Source of the DNA: an uncultured bacterium
GTDB lineage: Bacteria; Actinomycetota; Coriobacteriia; Coriobacteriales; Coriobacteriaceae
Length of the DNA stretch: 64,000 nucleotides
Assembly: GCA_905215725.1 (NCBI GenBank)
Contig: CAJMRD010000001.1
Location: forward strand, 1-64,000
Direction: 5' to 3'
Shown here: in pieces, positions 34,737 to 43,301 of the stretch
Layout of the letters: the number at the start of each line of letters is the position of its first letter
Position numbering within the stretch: position 1 is the first letter of the stretch
Translations under genes and position numbers: made by a program
Notes under the pieces: generated by a model
What the model was told of the DNA's origin: nothing
Databases searched by the model: none
Seen by the model: only the letters and a program-made list of their open reading frames with translations

Positions 34737-37250
34737 CTATAGATAGCGACCGGTAACGCTCTTGGGGCAGGCAGCGATATCCGCCGGCGTACCGGCGCAG
34801 ACGATTTGCCCGCCCGCGTCGCCGCCCCCTGGGCCCATATCGATCACATAATCGGCGTTACGGATAAGGTCGAGATCGTGTTCGATCACGATAACCGTGG
34901 CGCCCTTGGCAACGAGGCCATCAAACACACTTAGCAACACCTGAACATCGAGCGGATGCAGGCCAATCGTGGGCTCGTCGAATACGAATACGGCATCGTC
35001 CTGCACGCGGCCCATCTCGCTCGCAAGCTTAAGACGCTGCGCCTCGCCGCCCGAAAGCGCCGGCGTGGGCTCACCAAGCGTGAGATAGCCCAAGCCCAGG
35101 TCGTGCAAGGTCTGCAAGCGCGCCTGCACCTTTTTGAGCCCCAGTGTGGCGTCGAGGGCCTCGTCCACACTCATGTCCATGAGCTGCGGCAACGTAAGCA
35201 GACTCCCGTCCTTGCCCTCGCGATGGATACGCGAAGCCGTGTCTGCATAACGAGAGCCGCGGCATGCCGGGCAGACGATCTCGACATCGGGCAAAAACTG
35301 CACGTCGAGCGATATCGAGCCCGTGCCATCGCACGTAGGGCAGCGCAAGGCGCCAGTGTTGTAGCTAAAGGCGCCCGCCTTGTAGCCGGCTGCCTTAGCC
35401 TCGGGCGTGCGGGCGAAGGCACGACGCAGCTCATCATGGATGTCGGCATAAGTCGCCACCGTCGAGCGCACGTTGGCGCCGATGGGCGTGGCATCAATCA
35501 GGTTGGCACGGGCGATACCCTCGGCATCGACCCAACGCACATGGCGTGGCAAGCGCTCGCCAGCTGCCTGCGCCTTAAGCGCCGGGATGAGCGTCTCGAG
35601 CACGAGCGTCGTTTTGCCCGAACCCGAAACGCCCGTCACCGCGACCAAGCGGCCGCGCGGGATATCGACTTCGAGCGGCTTGACGGTATGGATGGCATCG
35701 GTTGCCATGCGGATGTGGCCCTGGTCGAACATCTCCTCGTCAGTCACCTGCGGGCGCAAGCGCTTGGGGTCTGCGCGCAAAAACGGCGCGATGCGACTGC
35801 TCTGCGATTGCTCGACCTCGTCTACCGTACCGGCAGCGATCACGTTACCGCCGCCCGCTCCGGCAACGGGGCCCATCTCGACCAAATAGTCGGCTTCCGC
35901 CAGTACGCGCGTATCGTGGTCGACAACAACCACGGTGTTGCCGTCATCCACCAGATCGCGCATCACGCTAACCAAGCCGTCGACATTGGCAGGATGCAGG
36001 CCAATTGAGGGCTCATCTAGCACATAAAGCACACCCGTCGATCGGTTGCGCAACACGCGAGCAAGCTGTACGCGCTGGCGCTCACCCGTGGAGAGCGTGG
36101 CACCGGCGCGATCGAGTGAAAGGTAATCGAGACCCAGGTCGACCAGACGACGGGCCACGCTCAAAAACGAATCGCAGATATCCGTCGCCATGGGCCGCAT
36201 CTCGGGCGGCAAGGATACGGGCACCCCGCGCACCCACTCAATCGCCTCGCCCAGCGTCATGGCCGCGGCCTGCGCCAGATTGATACCGCGCACTTGGGGC
36301 TGGCACGCAGCCTCGGAAAGACGCGTGCCACCACAGTCACGGCATGCTCCCTCGCGCAAAAAGCGCGCAACGCGTTTTAAGCCCTTATCGTCCTTGACCT
36401 TGGCGAGCGCATTCTCGACGGTATAGACGGCGTTGTAATAGGTGAAGTCGAGCGGCGTGGCACCCTCGCCGTTTTTAGGAACGTAGAGAATGTGCTTCTT
36501 AACCGCCGGACCATGGAACACGATGTCGCGCTCTTGAGGCGTGAGCTGGTTAAACGGCACGTCGGTACGCACGCCCATCTCGCCGGCGACCTGCTTCATC
36601 AAATCCCACATGAGCGTACCCCAGGGAAGCACCGCGCCTTCGTTGATAGTCTTTGACTCGTCGGGCACCAGGCTCGCCTCGTCCACCTCGCGCATGACAC
36701 CGGTGCCGCCACAGGTGGGACACGCACCGCCGCTGTTAAAGGCAAGGTCCTCGGCACTCGGCGCGTAGAACTCGCGACCGCATGCAGGGCACGTGAGCGA
36801 CAGGCCTGCGGCAACGTTAAGACTCGGCTCCACGCGCGCCCCGCAGTGCGGGCACACGTGATGGGCACAACGGCTAAAGAGCAGACGCAGGCTATTGTTA
36901 AGCTCGGTCATGGTGCCAAAAGTGGAACGCACGCCCGGCACGCTCGGACGCTGGTGTAGCGCGAGCGCCGCCGGCACGTGCAAGACCTCATCCACCTGGG
37001 CATGTTCGGCCTGCGTCAGACGACGGCGAGTATAGGTGCTGAGCGCCTCCAGGTAACGGCGCGAGCCCTCGGCGTAAAGAACGCCCAGTGCCAGCGAACT
37101 CTTGCCCGAACCCGATACGCCGGCAATACCCACGAGCTTTCCCAGCGGAATGTCGATATCGATGTCCTTGAGGTTATGGACGCGCGCGCCGCGCACCTCG
37201 ATAGCCTGCGGGCTCATCTTCTGTTCCGTCACCTTTATCACCCTACTCAT
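34737..37250 (-). CDS. UvrA2-like ABC ATPase (excinuclease subunit A paralogue)
   Basis: 837 residues with two UvrA-type ABC domains: Walker A GVSGSGKSSL and GVSGSGKTTL, signature segments LSTGERQRVQLAR and LSGGEAQRLKLA, Walker B VLYVLDEPSIGLHP and VFVFDEPTIGLHP, and CXXC zinc modules (CPHCGA/CPACGR; CPTCDG/CPACRG). It is ~100 residues shorter than housekeeping UvrA, as in UvrA2/DrrC proteins linked to drug or DNA-adduct tolerance. ATG 37250 overlaps the ATPase 2 stop (ATGAGTAG), so the two are probably translationally coupled; ATG 37217 is an alternative. Confidence 0.88.
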   Translation of the reverse strand: MSRVIKVTEQKMSPQAIEVRGARVHNLKDIDIDIPLGKLVGIAGVSGSGKSSLALGVLYAEGSRRYLEALSTYTRRRLTQAEHAQVDEVLHVPAALALHQRPSVPGVRSTFGTMTELNNSLRLLFSRCAHHVCPHCGARVEPSLNVAAGLSLTCPACGREFYAPSAEDLAFNSGGACPTCGGTGVMREVDEASLVPDESKTINEGAVLPWGTLMWDLMKQVAGEMGVRTDVPFNQLTPQERDIVFHGPAVKKHILYVPKNGEGATPLDFTYYNAVYTVENALAKVKDDKGLKRVARFLREGACRDCGGTRLSEAACQPQVRGINLAQAAAMTLGEAIEWVRGVPVSLPPEMRPMATDICDSFLSVARRLVDLGLDYLSLDRAGATLSTGERQRVQLARVLRNRSTGVLYVLDEPSIGLHPANVDGLVSVMRDLVDDGNTVVVVDHDTRVLAEADYLVEMGPVAGAGGGNVIAAGTVDEVEQSQSSRIAPFLRADPKRLRPQVTDEEMFDQGHIRMATDAIHTVKPLEVDIPRGRLVAVTGVSGSGKTTLVLETLIPALKAQAAGERLPRHVRWVDAEGIARANLIDATPIGANVRSTVATYADIHDELRRAFARTPEAKAAGYKAGAFSYNTGALRCPTCDGTGSISLDVQFLPDVEIVCPACRGSRYADTASRIHREGKDGSLLTLPQLMDMSVDEALDATLGLKKVQARLQTLHDLGLGYLTLGEPTPALSGGEAQRLKLASEMGRVQDDAVFVFDEPTIGLHPLDVQVLLSVFDGLVAKGATVIVIEHDLDLIRNADYVIDMGPGGGDAGGQIVCAGTPADIAACPKSVTGRYL

Positions 37251-38361
37251 GCCATAAAACTCGATCGCGAACGTACGCGCCCAGCATGGGCACGGTAAAC
37301 CGGACGAGGCCGTATCCGGCAGCCTCGATGACGCGCTCGCGAATCAGGCTTGCGCGATATTTACTCGCCCAGCTCTGGGTACGATCACAACGCTCAATGA
37401 TATCCGCCATGCGCGTCGGTTTGTTCTCGTCAACCGCCATAGCCTCGATAAAGAGGCGTTGCGGACTGCGCAATCCATAATACAGGGGCGCGTCGACTGC
37501 TTCATAGAACTCAGAGATGGCATCCGCGTGCCCAACCTCAACATCGCGTTCTTCAATGACCCGCGAGTCACGCCGGACAGCAGCCCGCCACATGTAATAG
37601 CCCACCAGCTGAACCATGTAGGGATGCCCCATGCTCTTGTGTGCCGCAAGGTCCGCCGTCTCCGCGTCAACGTGAAGACCAGCGTCTTTGACCGTCTGGA
37701 TATACGAATCGCGTACCTTTGGCAAAGAGATTGCCCCCAACGTACGCTGCTGGGCACGCCGCAAAAACGTCACGCTCGGCTCTTCGAGCAGATCGTCAAC
37801 CATACTGGGTAAGCCGGCGAACACCAGCGCAAGACCGCGCTGGTCGCTATCGGACAAGCCCGTGGCATCCTGGTCTCCGAGCACCTGCTGATAGAGAACG
37901 GCAAGAGCCGCCAGTTCCTCGATAGACGCAGATTGCGCCTCGTCAATCGCAAACAGTATGCCCTTGCCTGGACCGAGCTTCTTGAGGCGCTCGTTGACCA
38001 GCCCTCGCAACGTCTCGCCCTTTGCTCGCGCCGCCTCGACCGACATCCGCCCAAAAGACGGACCGAACTCCATTGACGTCACAACGGGTTTATTCGAGCG
38101 AAGCGCGTCGGCCAAGCGGTCGCATAAGCCAAGCGAAGCGGAATCGGAGACAACCGCCCATCCGCGCTCATTGGCTAGACGTTGCAGCTCCCGCAGGAGA
38201 ACCGTCTTGCCACAGCCGCGGTTTCCCGTAATGAGCATGAGCCTACCCGGCGCTCCGGCGCCGTTATCGAGCCCTTCCTCGAAATCTTCGATGACCGACT
38301 CGCGGCCGATGAGTATCGGAGGCCGCTTGCCAGCCGTAGGCTTAAAGGGATTTGGATTCAT
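37243..38361 (-). CDS. AAA-type ATPase with C-terminal winged helix (ATPase 2)
   Basis: 372 residues, distantly like ATPase 1: NPFKPTAGKRPPILIGR, Walker A TGNRGCGKTVLL, Walker B LFAIDEAQ, the shared VTFLRRAQQRTLG, and a C-terminal winged helix (~295-372, TRMADIIERCDRTQSWASKY). The start at 38361 has AGGAGG. It overlaps the UvrA2-like start by eight bases. Its promoter region holds three 10-bp repeats and palindrome B3. The winged helix could bind those repeats (inference). Function unknown. Confidence 0.82.
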   Translation of the reverse strand: MNPNPFKPTAGKRPPILIGRESVIEDFEEGLDNGAGAPGRLMLITGNRGCGKTVLLRELQRLANERGWAVVSDSASLGLCDRLADALRSNKPVVTSMEFGPSFGRMSVEAARAKGETLRGLVNERLKKLGPGKGILFAIDEAQSASIEELAALAVLYQQVLGDQDATGLSDSDQRGLALVFAGLPSMVDDLLEEPSVTFLRRAQQRTLGAISLPKVRDSYIQTVKDAGLHVDAETADLAAHKSMGHPYMVQLVGYYMWRAAVRRDSRVIEERDVEVGHADAISEFYEAVDAPLYYGLRSPQRLFIEAMAVDENKPTRMADIIERCDRTQSWASKYRASLIRERVIEAAGYGLVRFTVPMLGAYVRDRVLWHE

Positions 38362-38394
38362 GTCGGCCTCCTCGGATTGGCAAACCCTGGCAAT

Positions 38395-38424
38395 AGTTAT
38401 ACCAACTTATACCGAGTTATACCA
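38395..38424. promoter_or_regulatory. Three tandem 10-bp repeats upstream of ATPase 2
   Basis: AGTTATACCA (38395-38404), ACTTATACCG (38405-38414) and AGTTATACCA (38415-38424) are exact 10-base units, 34-63 bases before the start. Read on the minus strand they offer TTGGTA and TATAAC 18 bases apart, so promoter and operator probably overlap. Confidence 0.65.
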
Positions 38425-38429
38425 ATAGT

Positions 38430-38460
38430 ATATGACAAAGGAGCTGCCCCTTTGTCATAT
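38430..38460. repeat. Palindromic repeat family B, copy 3
   Basis: ATATGACAAAGG (38430-38441) pairs with the complementary arm ending 38460, around AGCTG. It holds the TGA stop of the TetM-like gene (38455-38457) and lies just upstream of the tandem repeats. Confidence 0.8.
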
Positions 38461-40458
38461 GTGGCCGAAAAACTCGGCGTCTGCTGCTCGCCAGGGGCGG
38501 AAGGTGGCGGGATCGATCTTTACGTGCGCCGCGGCGGGCACGTCGTACCATTTGACCGTGTAACCGGCGCCGTGAGAGCAAAAGACCGAGTCGGGCGTGT
38601 TGGGCAGATCGGCCTCGGGCTCATAGGCGGCCGTCTCGATTACGCGCTCGGCATCATGGCAAGCCGAATAGCCGGCGAACTCTAGGTACAGATGTCCGCG
38701 ACCACTCGTGTAGGCAGCCACCTCCAGCGCGTAATCCTGCACCTCGGATGCCGGCACGCGACCCACAAGCTTCGCCCGGTCTCCCGCCATCGTCGGCGGC
38801 TCGTACTCGGCACCCATGCGCGTGGCATCCGAGAGCGCCCGACCCACGCACTCCCCCGGCACCTCGAGCTCAAAGCGATACCACGGCTCCAACAGCACCG
38901 CCGCGCCGGCCTCGCGCGCCTGCATCAAACCCTGGCGAATCGCGCGGTACGTGGCCTGGCGAAAATCGCCGCCCTCGGTATGTTTGGCATGCGCACGGCC
39001 GCCCATGAGCGTAATGCGCACATCGGTGATGGGCGAGCCGGTCAGCACGCCCAGGTGATCGCGCTCCATGGCGTTGGTGAGTGCCAAACGCTGCCAGTTA
39101 AGATCGAGCTCGTCGGTCGAGGCCACGGTACCAAACTGCACGTCCGAGCCCGCCGGCAACGGCTCCAAACGTAGATGCACCTCAGCATAGTGACGCAGTG
39201 GCTCAAAGTGGCCCACGCCCTCGACCGGCTGCGAAATAGTCTCCTTATAGAGGATGCCGCCGGGCTCAAACTCGACCGCAAGGCCAAAACGATCGGCCAG
39301 CACGCGCTGCACGACCTCGAACTGCACGGCGCCCATCAACTGCAAATGAATCTGCTCAAGATGAGTGTTCCAGCTTACGGCGAGCATGGGATCTTCGTCC
39401 GCCAACTCAGTCAGCGCTTTGAACACCGCGTGGACATCGTGTTCGCCCGGCAGCACCGTATAGGTGAGGACCGGCGCAATGACGGGCGCATCGCCCGCGG
39501 GCTCCGCGCCCAGGGCGTCCCCCGGGCGAACGTGCGCAAGACCCGTCACGGCACAAATACCGCCAGCAGCAACTTCTTGGGCAAGCTCATACTTATCGCC
39601 GTTATAGATGCGTACCTGATCGACCTTCTGCTCCCATGCCTCAGTACCGGAACGTCCGCCAATCACCTGCTTGGCATGCAGCGTGCCGCCGGTCACTTTA
39701 ACCCAAGCCAAGCGCTCGCCGCGGTCCCCGCGGCTGACGCGATAGACGCGGGCGGCAAACTCCGGGAGCCACGCCTGTTCGCGCATCAGCGCGCATATAC
39801 CATCCAACAGCTCGTCCACACCTTGGTCCTTAAGCGCCGAGCCGGCAAAGCAGGGAAAGAGCTTGCGCTCGGCAACCATGCGCGACAGCGTCGCGACGGA
39901 AAGCTCACCCATCTCGAGAAACTCCTCGAGAGCCGCTTCATCCAACGCAGCAGCGTCCTCCTGAACGGTGCCGCCCGCCAGCAGTTCGTTGGCATCCAGG
40001 CAGCCCTCGGAAAGACGCTGCCCAAGCTGTGCCAGCAAAACATCGCGGCCGGGATTCTCCAAATCGATCTTGTTGATGAAGATGAACGTCGGGATGTCAT
40101 AGCGCGCAAGCAGACGCCACAGGGTTTCGGTGTGCCCCTGTACGCCATCGTTGGCGCCTACCACCAGAATCGCGTAGTCCAGGGCACGCAGCGTGCGCTC
40201 CGCCTCGGCAGAAAAATCGACATGGCCGGGAGCGTCCACGAGCATGACGTGGGTATCGCCATGGTCGAGCACGGCCTGCGACGAGAAAATCGTAATGCCG
40301 CGCTCGCGCTCAATCTCGTTCGTATCCAGATGCGAATCGCCATCGTCCACGCGGCCGCGCTTGCGAATGCGACCCGCGTCGAACAACATGGCCTCGGCCA
40401 ACGTGGTCTTGCCGGCATCGACATGCGCCAAGATTCCAACGACCGCTTGCTTCGACAT
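38455..40458 (-). CDS. EF-G-like translational GTPase of the TetM/TetO group
   Basis: 667 residues, the length and order of ribosomal-protection proteins: G domain with AHVDAGKTTL, RERGITI, DAPGHVDF and NKID; then EF-G domains II-V. It is only moderately like TetM; the C-terminal region reads SHGAGYTVKWYDVPAAAHV. Proteins of this outer group are often chromosomal in gut anaerobes and their role in tetracycline resistance is unproven. ATG 40458 has GAGGAG. The stop codon is inside palindrome B3. Confidence 0.85.
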   Translation of the reverse strand: MSKQAVVGILAHVDAGKTTLAEAMLFDAGRIRKRGRVDDGDSHLDTNEIERERGITIFSSQAVLDHGDTHVMLVDAPGHVDFSAEAERTLRALDYAILVVGANDGVQGHTETLWRLLARYDIPTFIFINKIDLENPGRDVLLAQLGQRLSEGCLDANELLAGGTVQEDAAALDEAALEEFLEMGELSVATLSRMVAERKLFPCFAGSALKDQGVDELLDGICALMREQAWLPEFAARVYRVSRGDRGERLAWVKVTGGTLHAKQVIGGRSGTEAWEQKVDQVRIYNGDKYELAQEVAAGGICAVTGLAHVRPGDALGAEPAGDAPVIAPVLTYTVLPGEHDVHAVFKALTELADEDPMLAVSWNTHLEQIHLQLMGAVQFEVVQRVLADRFGLAVEFEPGGILYKETISQPVEGVGHFEPLRHYAEVHLRLEPLPAGSDVQFGTVASTDELDLNWQRLALTNAMERDHLGVLTGSPITDVRITLMGGRAHAKHTEGGDFRQATYRAIRQGLMQAREAGAAVLLEPWYRFELEVPGECVGRALSDATRMGAEYEPPTMAGDRAKLVGRVPASEVQDYALEVAAYTSGRGHLYLEFAGYSACHDAERVIETAAYEPEADLPNTPDSVFCSHGAGYTVKWYDVPAAAHVKIDPATFRPWRAADAEFFGHI

Positions 40459-40703
40459 GGCTCTCCTCTTATTACAAGCCCATCGCACGCGGCAACGGGC
40501 GTTCACGCTCCACACTGGATGATACAATTTACGGGCCGGCGGGCGAAGCGGGCCCTATCCCCCGACCGAGCTCATCGCCCCGCGTTGCCGCGCGGCGATT
40601 TTCGTAGGTTCGCGCCTTACGAAAGCCGGCACCTCCCCTTTTTGTCTGCCCTGGTTCATCTGGGACAGTAACAACGCGAGCCTCACAACAGCGAGGAGCC
40701 ACC

Positions 40704-41129
40704 ATGAAGGCATTGCTCAACGAGTTCAAGGAATTCATTAATCGCGGCAACGTGATAGACATGGCCGTCGGCGTGATTATCGGCGGCGCATTCACCGCCA
40801 TCGTGACCTCGCTTACCGACAACATCATCAACCCGCTTATCTCCGTGATTGCCGGCGGCAGCGCCACCGAGATCTCGGGGCTGGTGGTGCCAGGAACCAA
40901 TATCGACTTTGGAGCGTTCATTGGCGCGTGCATCAACTTTTTAATTGTCGCTGCCATCGTCTTTGCCATCGTCAAGGCGTTTAACAAGGCGCAGGAGATT
41001 GGCGATAAGCTGGCCGGCACCACCACCGAGGAAGCCGCACCGGCGCCCGTCTGCCCGTATTGTCTGGAAGAGGTGCACGAAGGCGCGACCAAGTGTTGTC
41101 ACTGCGGAAGTGAGCTGCCCAGGGAATAG
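40704..41129 (+). CDS. mscL: Large-conductance mechanosensitive channel with zinc-ribbon tail
   Basis: 141 residues. Residues 1-~100 are MscL: KEFINRGNVIDMAVGVIIGGAF (first helix) and a second helix FLIVAAIVFAIVKAFN. The pore opens under membrane tension to release solutes. After the second helix the usual cytoplasmic helix is replaced by a linker and a zinc ribbon, CPYCLEEVHEGATKCCHCG, with two CXXC pairs. The ribosome site GAGGAG precedes ATG 40704. Single gene. A metal- or redox-responsive tail is inferred. Confidence 0.93.
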   Translation: MKALLNEFKEFINRGNVIDMAVGVIIGGAFTAIVTSLTDNIINPLISVIAGGSATEISGLVVPGTNIDFGAFIGACINFLIVAAIVFAIVKAFNKAQEIGDKLAGTTTEEAAPAPVCPYCLEEVHEGATKCCHCGSELPRE

Positions 41130-41192
41130 TCGCGTAGACACAGCACTATCAACCACACGGCAAGCACCCCAGGCGCCGCAATCAACTGAATT

Positions 41193-41213
41193 TGGCCCCG
41201 TTTGGGGCCATTT
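41193..41213. terminator. Small hairpin between mscL and the GNAT gene
   Basis: TGGCCCC (41193-41199) pairs with GGGGCCA (41204-41210), loop GTTT, then TTT. A weak terminator between convergent genes. Confidence 0.5.
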
Positions 41214-41249
41214 GTCGTTCGAGTGAATTGTTGCCATGAGGCCCGGCTT

Positions 41250-41741
41250 TTACGCCTCGCGCAGCCAATCGAACGCGACACGCGCCGTGCCGTCGGACAC
41301 ATAGACGATACCAGCGCGCTCAAAGCCGGCCTTTATGATGGCGCCCTGCATGGGCAGGTTGTCCTGATGCGTGTCGATACGCAGGTGATCGGCACGCTCT
41401 TTGGCAAAGGCAAACATCGCAGCCGCGATACCGTGCGCGGTGCCGTCGGACGCCACACGGTGCAGCACAGCATACGGAGTGTCACTGCGCCATTGCCCGT
41501 CCTCAATTACGTCATAGCACTCGTCCGGGCCCGGTAAAAAGGCAAACGTCGCCACCACGCGGCCGTCGACTTCACACACATAACTGCCACCGGCGGCGAT
41601 ATCGGCAGCCAGCTGCTCGGCAGAAGGCGTGCCCTCGGGCCATTGCGTGGCGTTGCCATGCGCGCGCATAAAGGCGCGGGCGGCGTCGTAGATAGCCATG
41701 ACGGCGGGAATGTCGGTATCGAGGGTTTTTCTGATCATCAC
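41250..41741 (-). CDS. GNAT-family N-acetyltransferase
   Basis: 163 residues with the GNAT fold: start IRKTLDTDIPAVMAIYDAAR, strand VCEVDGRVVATFAFLPG, the acetyl-CoA loop region VASDGTAHGIAAAMFAFA, and the final AGFERAGIVYV. The substrate is unknown. It is divergent from the small gene at 41816, with an inverted repeat between them. Confidence 0.88.
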   Translation of the reverse strand: MMIRKTLDTDIPAVMAIYDAARAFMRAHGNATQWPEGTPSAEQLAADIAAGGSYVCEVDGRVVATFAFLPGPDECYDVIEDGQWRSDTPYAVLHRVASDGTAHGIAAAMFAFAKERADHLRIDTHQDNLPMQGAIIKAGFERAGIVYVSDGTARVAFDWLREA

Positions 41742-41760
41742 GCGGCGACCTCACGTTTAT

Positions 41761-41790
41761 TGGTATCACTTTGATTGGGCAATGATACCA
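41761..41790. promoter_or_regulatory. Inverted repeat in the GNAT / small-protein divergent gap
   Basis: TGGTATCA (41761-41768) and TGATACCA (41783-41790), 14 bases apart, in a 74-base divergent gap. A shared operator is likely. Confidence 0.5.
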
Positions 41791-41815
41791 GCGTTTGGAG
41801 AGGGGCGCGAAGCAG

Positions 41816-42112
41816 ATGGGGAGCAAAAAGCGAGCCGCCTGGTCAAAGGCAAAAAGCGAGTTTTTGGGCGCTGCTACCGGCGGCGACATGAGCGACCTGT
41901 TTGCGCGCGAGGACGAGCGCCGCGATGCCCTGGACGCCGAGCGCGATGAGGCCTGGCGCTACAAGTCGTGCGAACGCAAAAACCGTTACGACACGCGCGC
42001 CGAGGCCGAGGCCGTTATGGCCGACTGCGAAAACCATGGACGGCGTGGTTTGGCCTGCTACAAATGCGAATACTGCGGCGGATGGCACCTGACGTCGCAC
42101 CCTTGGAAATAG
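41816..42112 (+). CDS. Small zinc-ribbon-like protein, function unknown
   Basis: 98 residues, charged, with a lysine-rich start and an acidic middle (FAREDERRDALDAERDE). Cys residues occur at SCERKN and CYKCEYCGGWHLTS, a CXXC followed by His like small zinc-binding proteins of phages and plasmids. ATG 41816 follows GAGAGGGG. Divergent from the GNAT gene. I do not recognise the family. Confidence 0.65.
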   Translation: MGSKKRAAWSKAKSEFLGAATGGDMSDLFAREDERRDALDAERDEAWRYKSCERKNRYDTRAEAEAVMADCENHGRRGLACYKCEYCGGWHLTSHPWK

Positions 42113-42160
42113 GAGCCGCATCGGCACGGCACTAGCGAAGCCCCGGTAATCACACGCAAG

Positions 42161-42865
42161 CTACGGGCGCGGCGGCACCAAAACGTCGTAGCGAACGGCC
42201 TTGCCCGCGAGCTGATAGCCCGGCTTTACGCCGGCGAGCAACGGGCCCTTCACCGGCCGTTTGATAACGACTTTGCGCGGGTGCACCGCAAGCGCAGCTT
42301 CGACCAGCGCCTCCTCATCGGCGCACGGCTGTTCCAGATGATGCAAGAGTTGGAACTTCTTTTTAACCGCCGCGCTCTTGGTGCGCCCGGGAAACATGGG
42401 GTCCAGATACACCACGTCGGGAGCGGCGAGGACACCCCGCCCGATCGACTCAGCTACATGGCGAAGACCGGCAATGCTGTCCTCGCCCGCATGTAAGCGC
42501 ATGCGCGACACGGCTGTCGCAAGCGCCGGATCATCTGCCGCGCGATCCAAGGCATCCTTGAGGAGCGCCGCGATCACGCAATCCTGCTCATACAGATCGA
42601 CGGTAAAGCCCGCGGCCGCCAACAGCAGCGAATCCTCGCCAAAGCCTGCCGTGGCATCAATCGCCCATGGGCTCTCGATGCCTTTTGTGCGCGCAGCCTT
42701 TACCAGCAGCTCTTGCTGCAGACGGCCTTGCTTGAGTCGTGGAAGCATGCGGGCAAAATCGGCTCGCAGCTCCATCGAGCCGTCGGTGAGCGTGAGGCCC
42801 TCGGACTTCCCGGTCAGCTCAAGCCCCGCGGCCCGAGCAACAGAAAAGGGATCGACGACGCCCAT
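42161..42865 (-). CDS. rsmJ: 16S rRNA (guanine(1516)-N(2))-methyltransferase, RsmJ-like
   Basis: 234 residues. The SAM-binding region AIDATAGFGEDSLLLAAAG and the catalytic-type motif YLDPMFPGRTKSAAVKKKFQ are those of RsmJ. ATG 42865 has AAGGAG; a GTG two codons earlier is less likely. It follows a small membrane-protein gene on the same strand. Confidence 0.88.
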   Translation of the reverse strand: MGVVDPFSVARAAGLELTGKSEGLTLTDGSMELRADFARMLPRLKQGRLQQELLVKAARTKGIESPWAIDATAGFGEDSLLLAAAGFTVDLYEQDCVIAALLKDALDRAADDPALATAVSRMRLHAGEDSIAGLRHVAESIGRGVLAAPDVVYLDPMFPGRTKSAAVKKKFQLLHHLEQPCADEEALVEAALAVHPRKVVIKRPVKGPLLAGVKPGYQLAGKAVRYDVLVPPRP

Positions 42866-42929
42866 GGGCACTCCTTAACAAGCAAAACGAATACGCGGGG
42901 CGCCGTTTATGCCAGCACCCAACCGTCCG

Positions 42930-43073
42930 CTATTGTCCCACATGCGACATGGCCCACAGCATCGCAATGCAAAGTACCGCCATCAATCCCGTGCACACGG
43001 CAGCGATCACGGAATCGCCCATGCGCCTTCCCAACGACCGCGGCCCACGCACTTGCCCTGCTCCGTACATCAT
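42930..43073 (-). CDS. Small single-helix membrane protein
   Basis: 47 residues starting at ATG 43073 with AAGGAGG upstream. A basic N-terminal part (VRGPRSLGRRMGD) is followed by one hydrophobic helix (SVIAAVCTGLMAVLCIAMLW). The strong ribosome site and positive-inside charge support a real gene. It lies 64 bases before rsmJ. No family recognised. Confidence 0.55.
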   Translation of the reverse strand: MMYGAGQVRGPRSLGRRMGDSVIAAVCTGLMAVLCIAMLWAMSHVGQ

Positions 43074-43301
43074 GACTCCTCCTTGAGACCAGCTCCTTGT
43101 TACGGCCTCATCATCGCAGCGCCGCACATGGGCTGCCATCGATTTGCCTTACAGCTAGCTTTCCTTTTTGAAAGGTTGGACCGTGCAGGCAAGAGACGCT
43201 TTCAAACGCATGCATCGCCGCGTTGAACTACAATGTGCTTCACCATATGTGCAGCACATGAGGTGCGCCAGGTTGGCGTGCTCGTATCGAAAGGACCAGC
43301 C

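Noticed and set aside
38395..38424. Possible CRISPR or replication iterons
   Set aside because: Only three 10-bp units without spacers, placed at a promoter; no Cas or replication initiator gene nearby.
39175..40671. 498-codon plus-strand frame
   Set aside because: Antisense to the TetM-like GTPase, whose motifs are complete; long shadow frames are common in high-GC DNA.
43199..43301. tRNA-like or other RNA gene upstream of the four-helix protein
   Set aside because: No cloverleaf or conserved RNA motif could be drawn.
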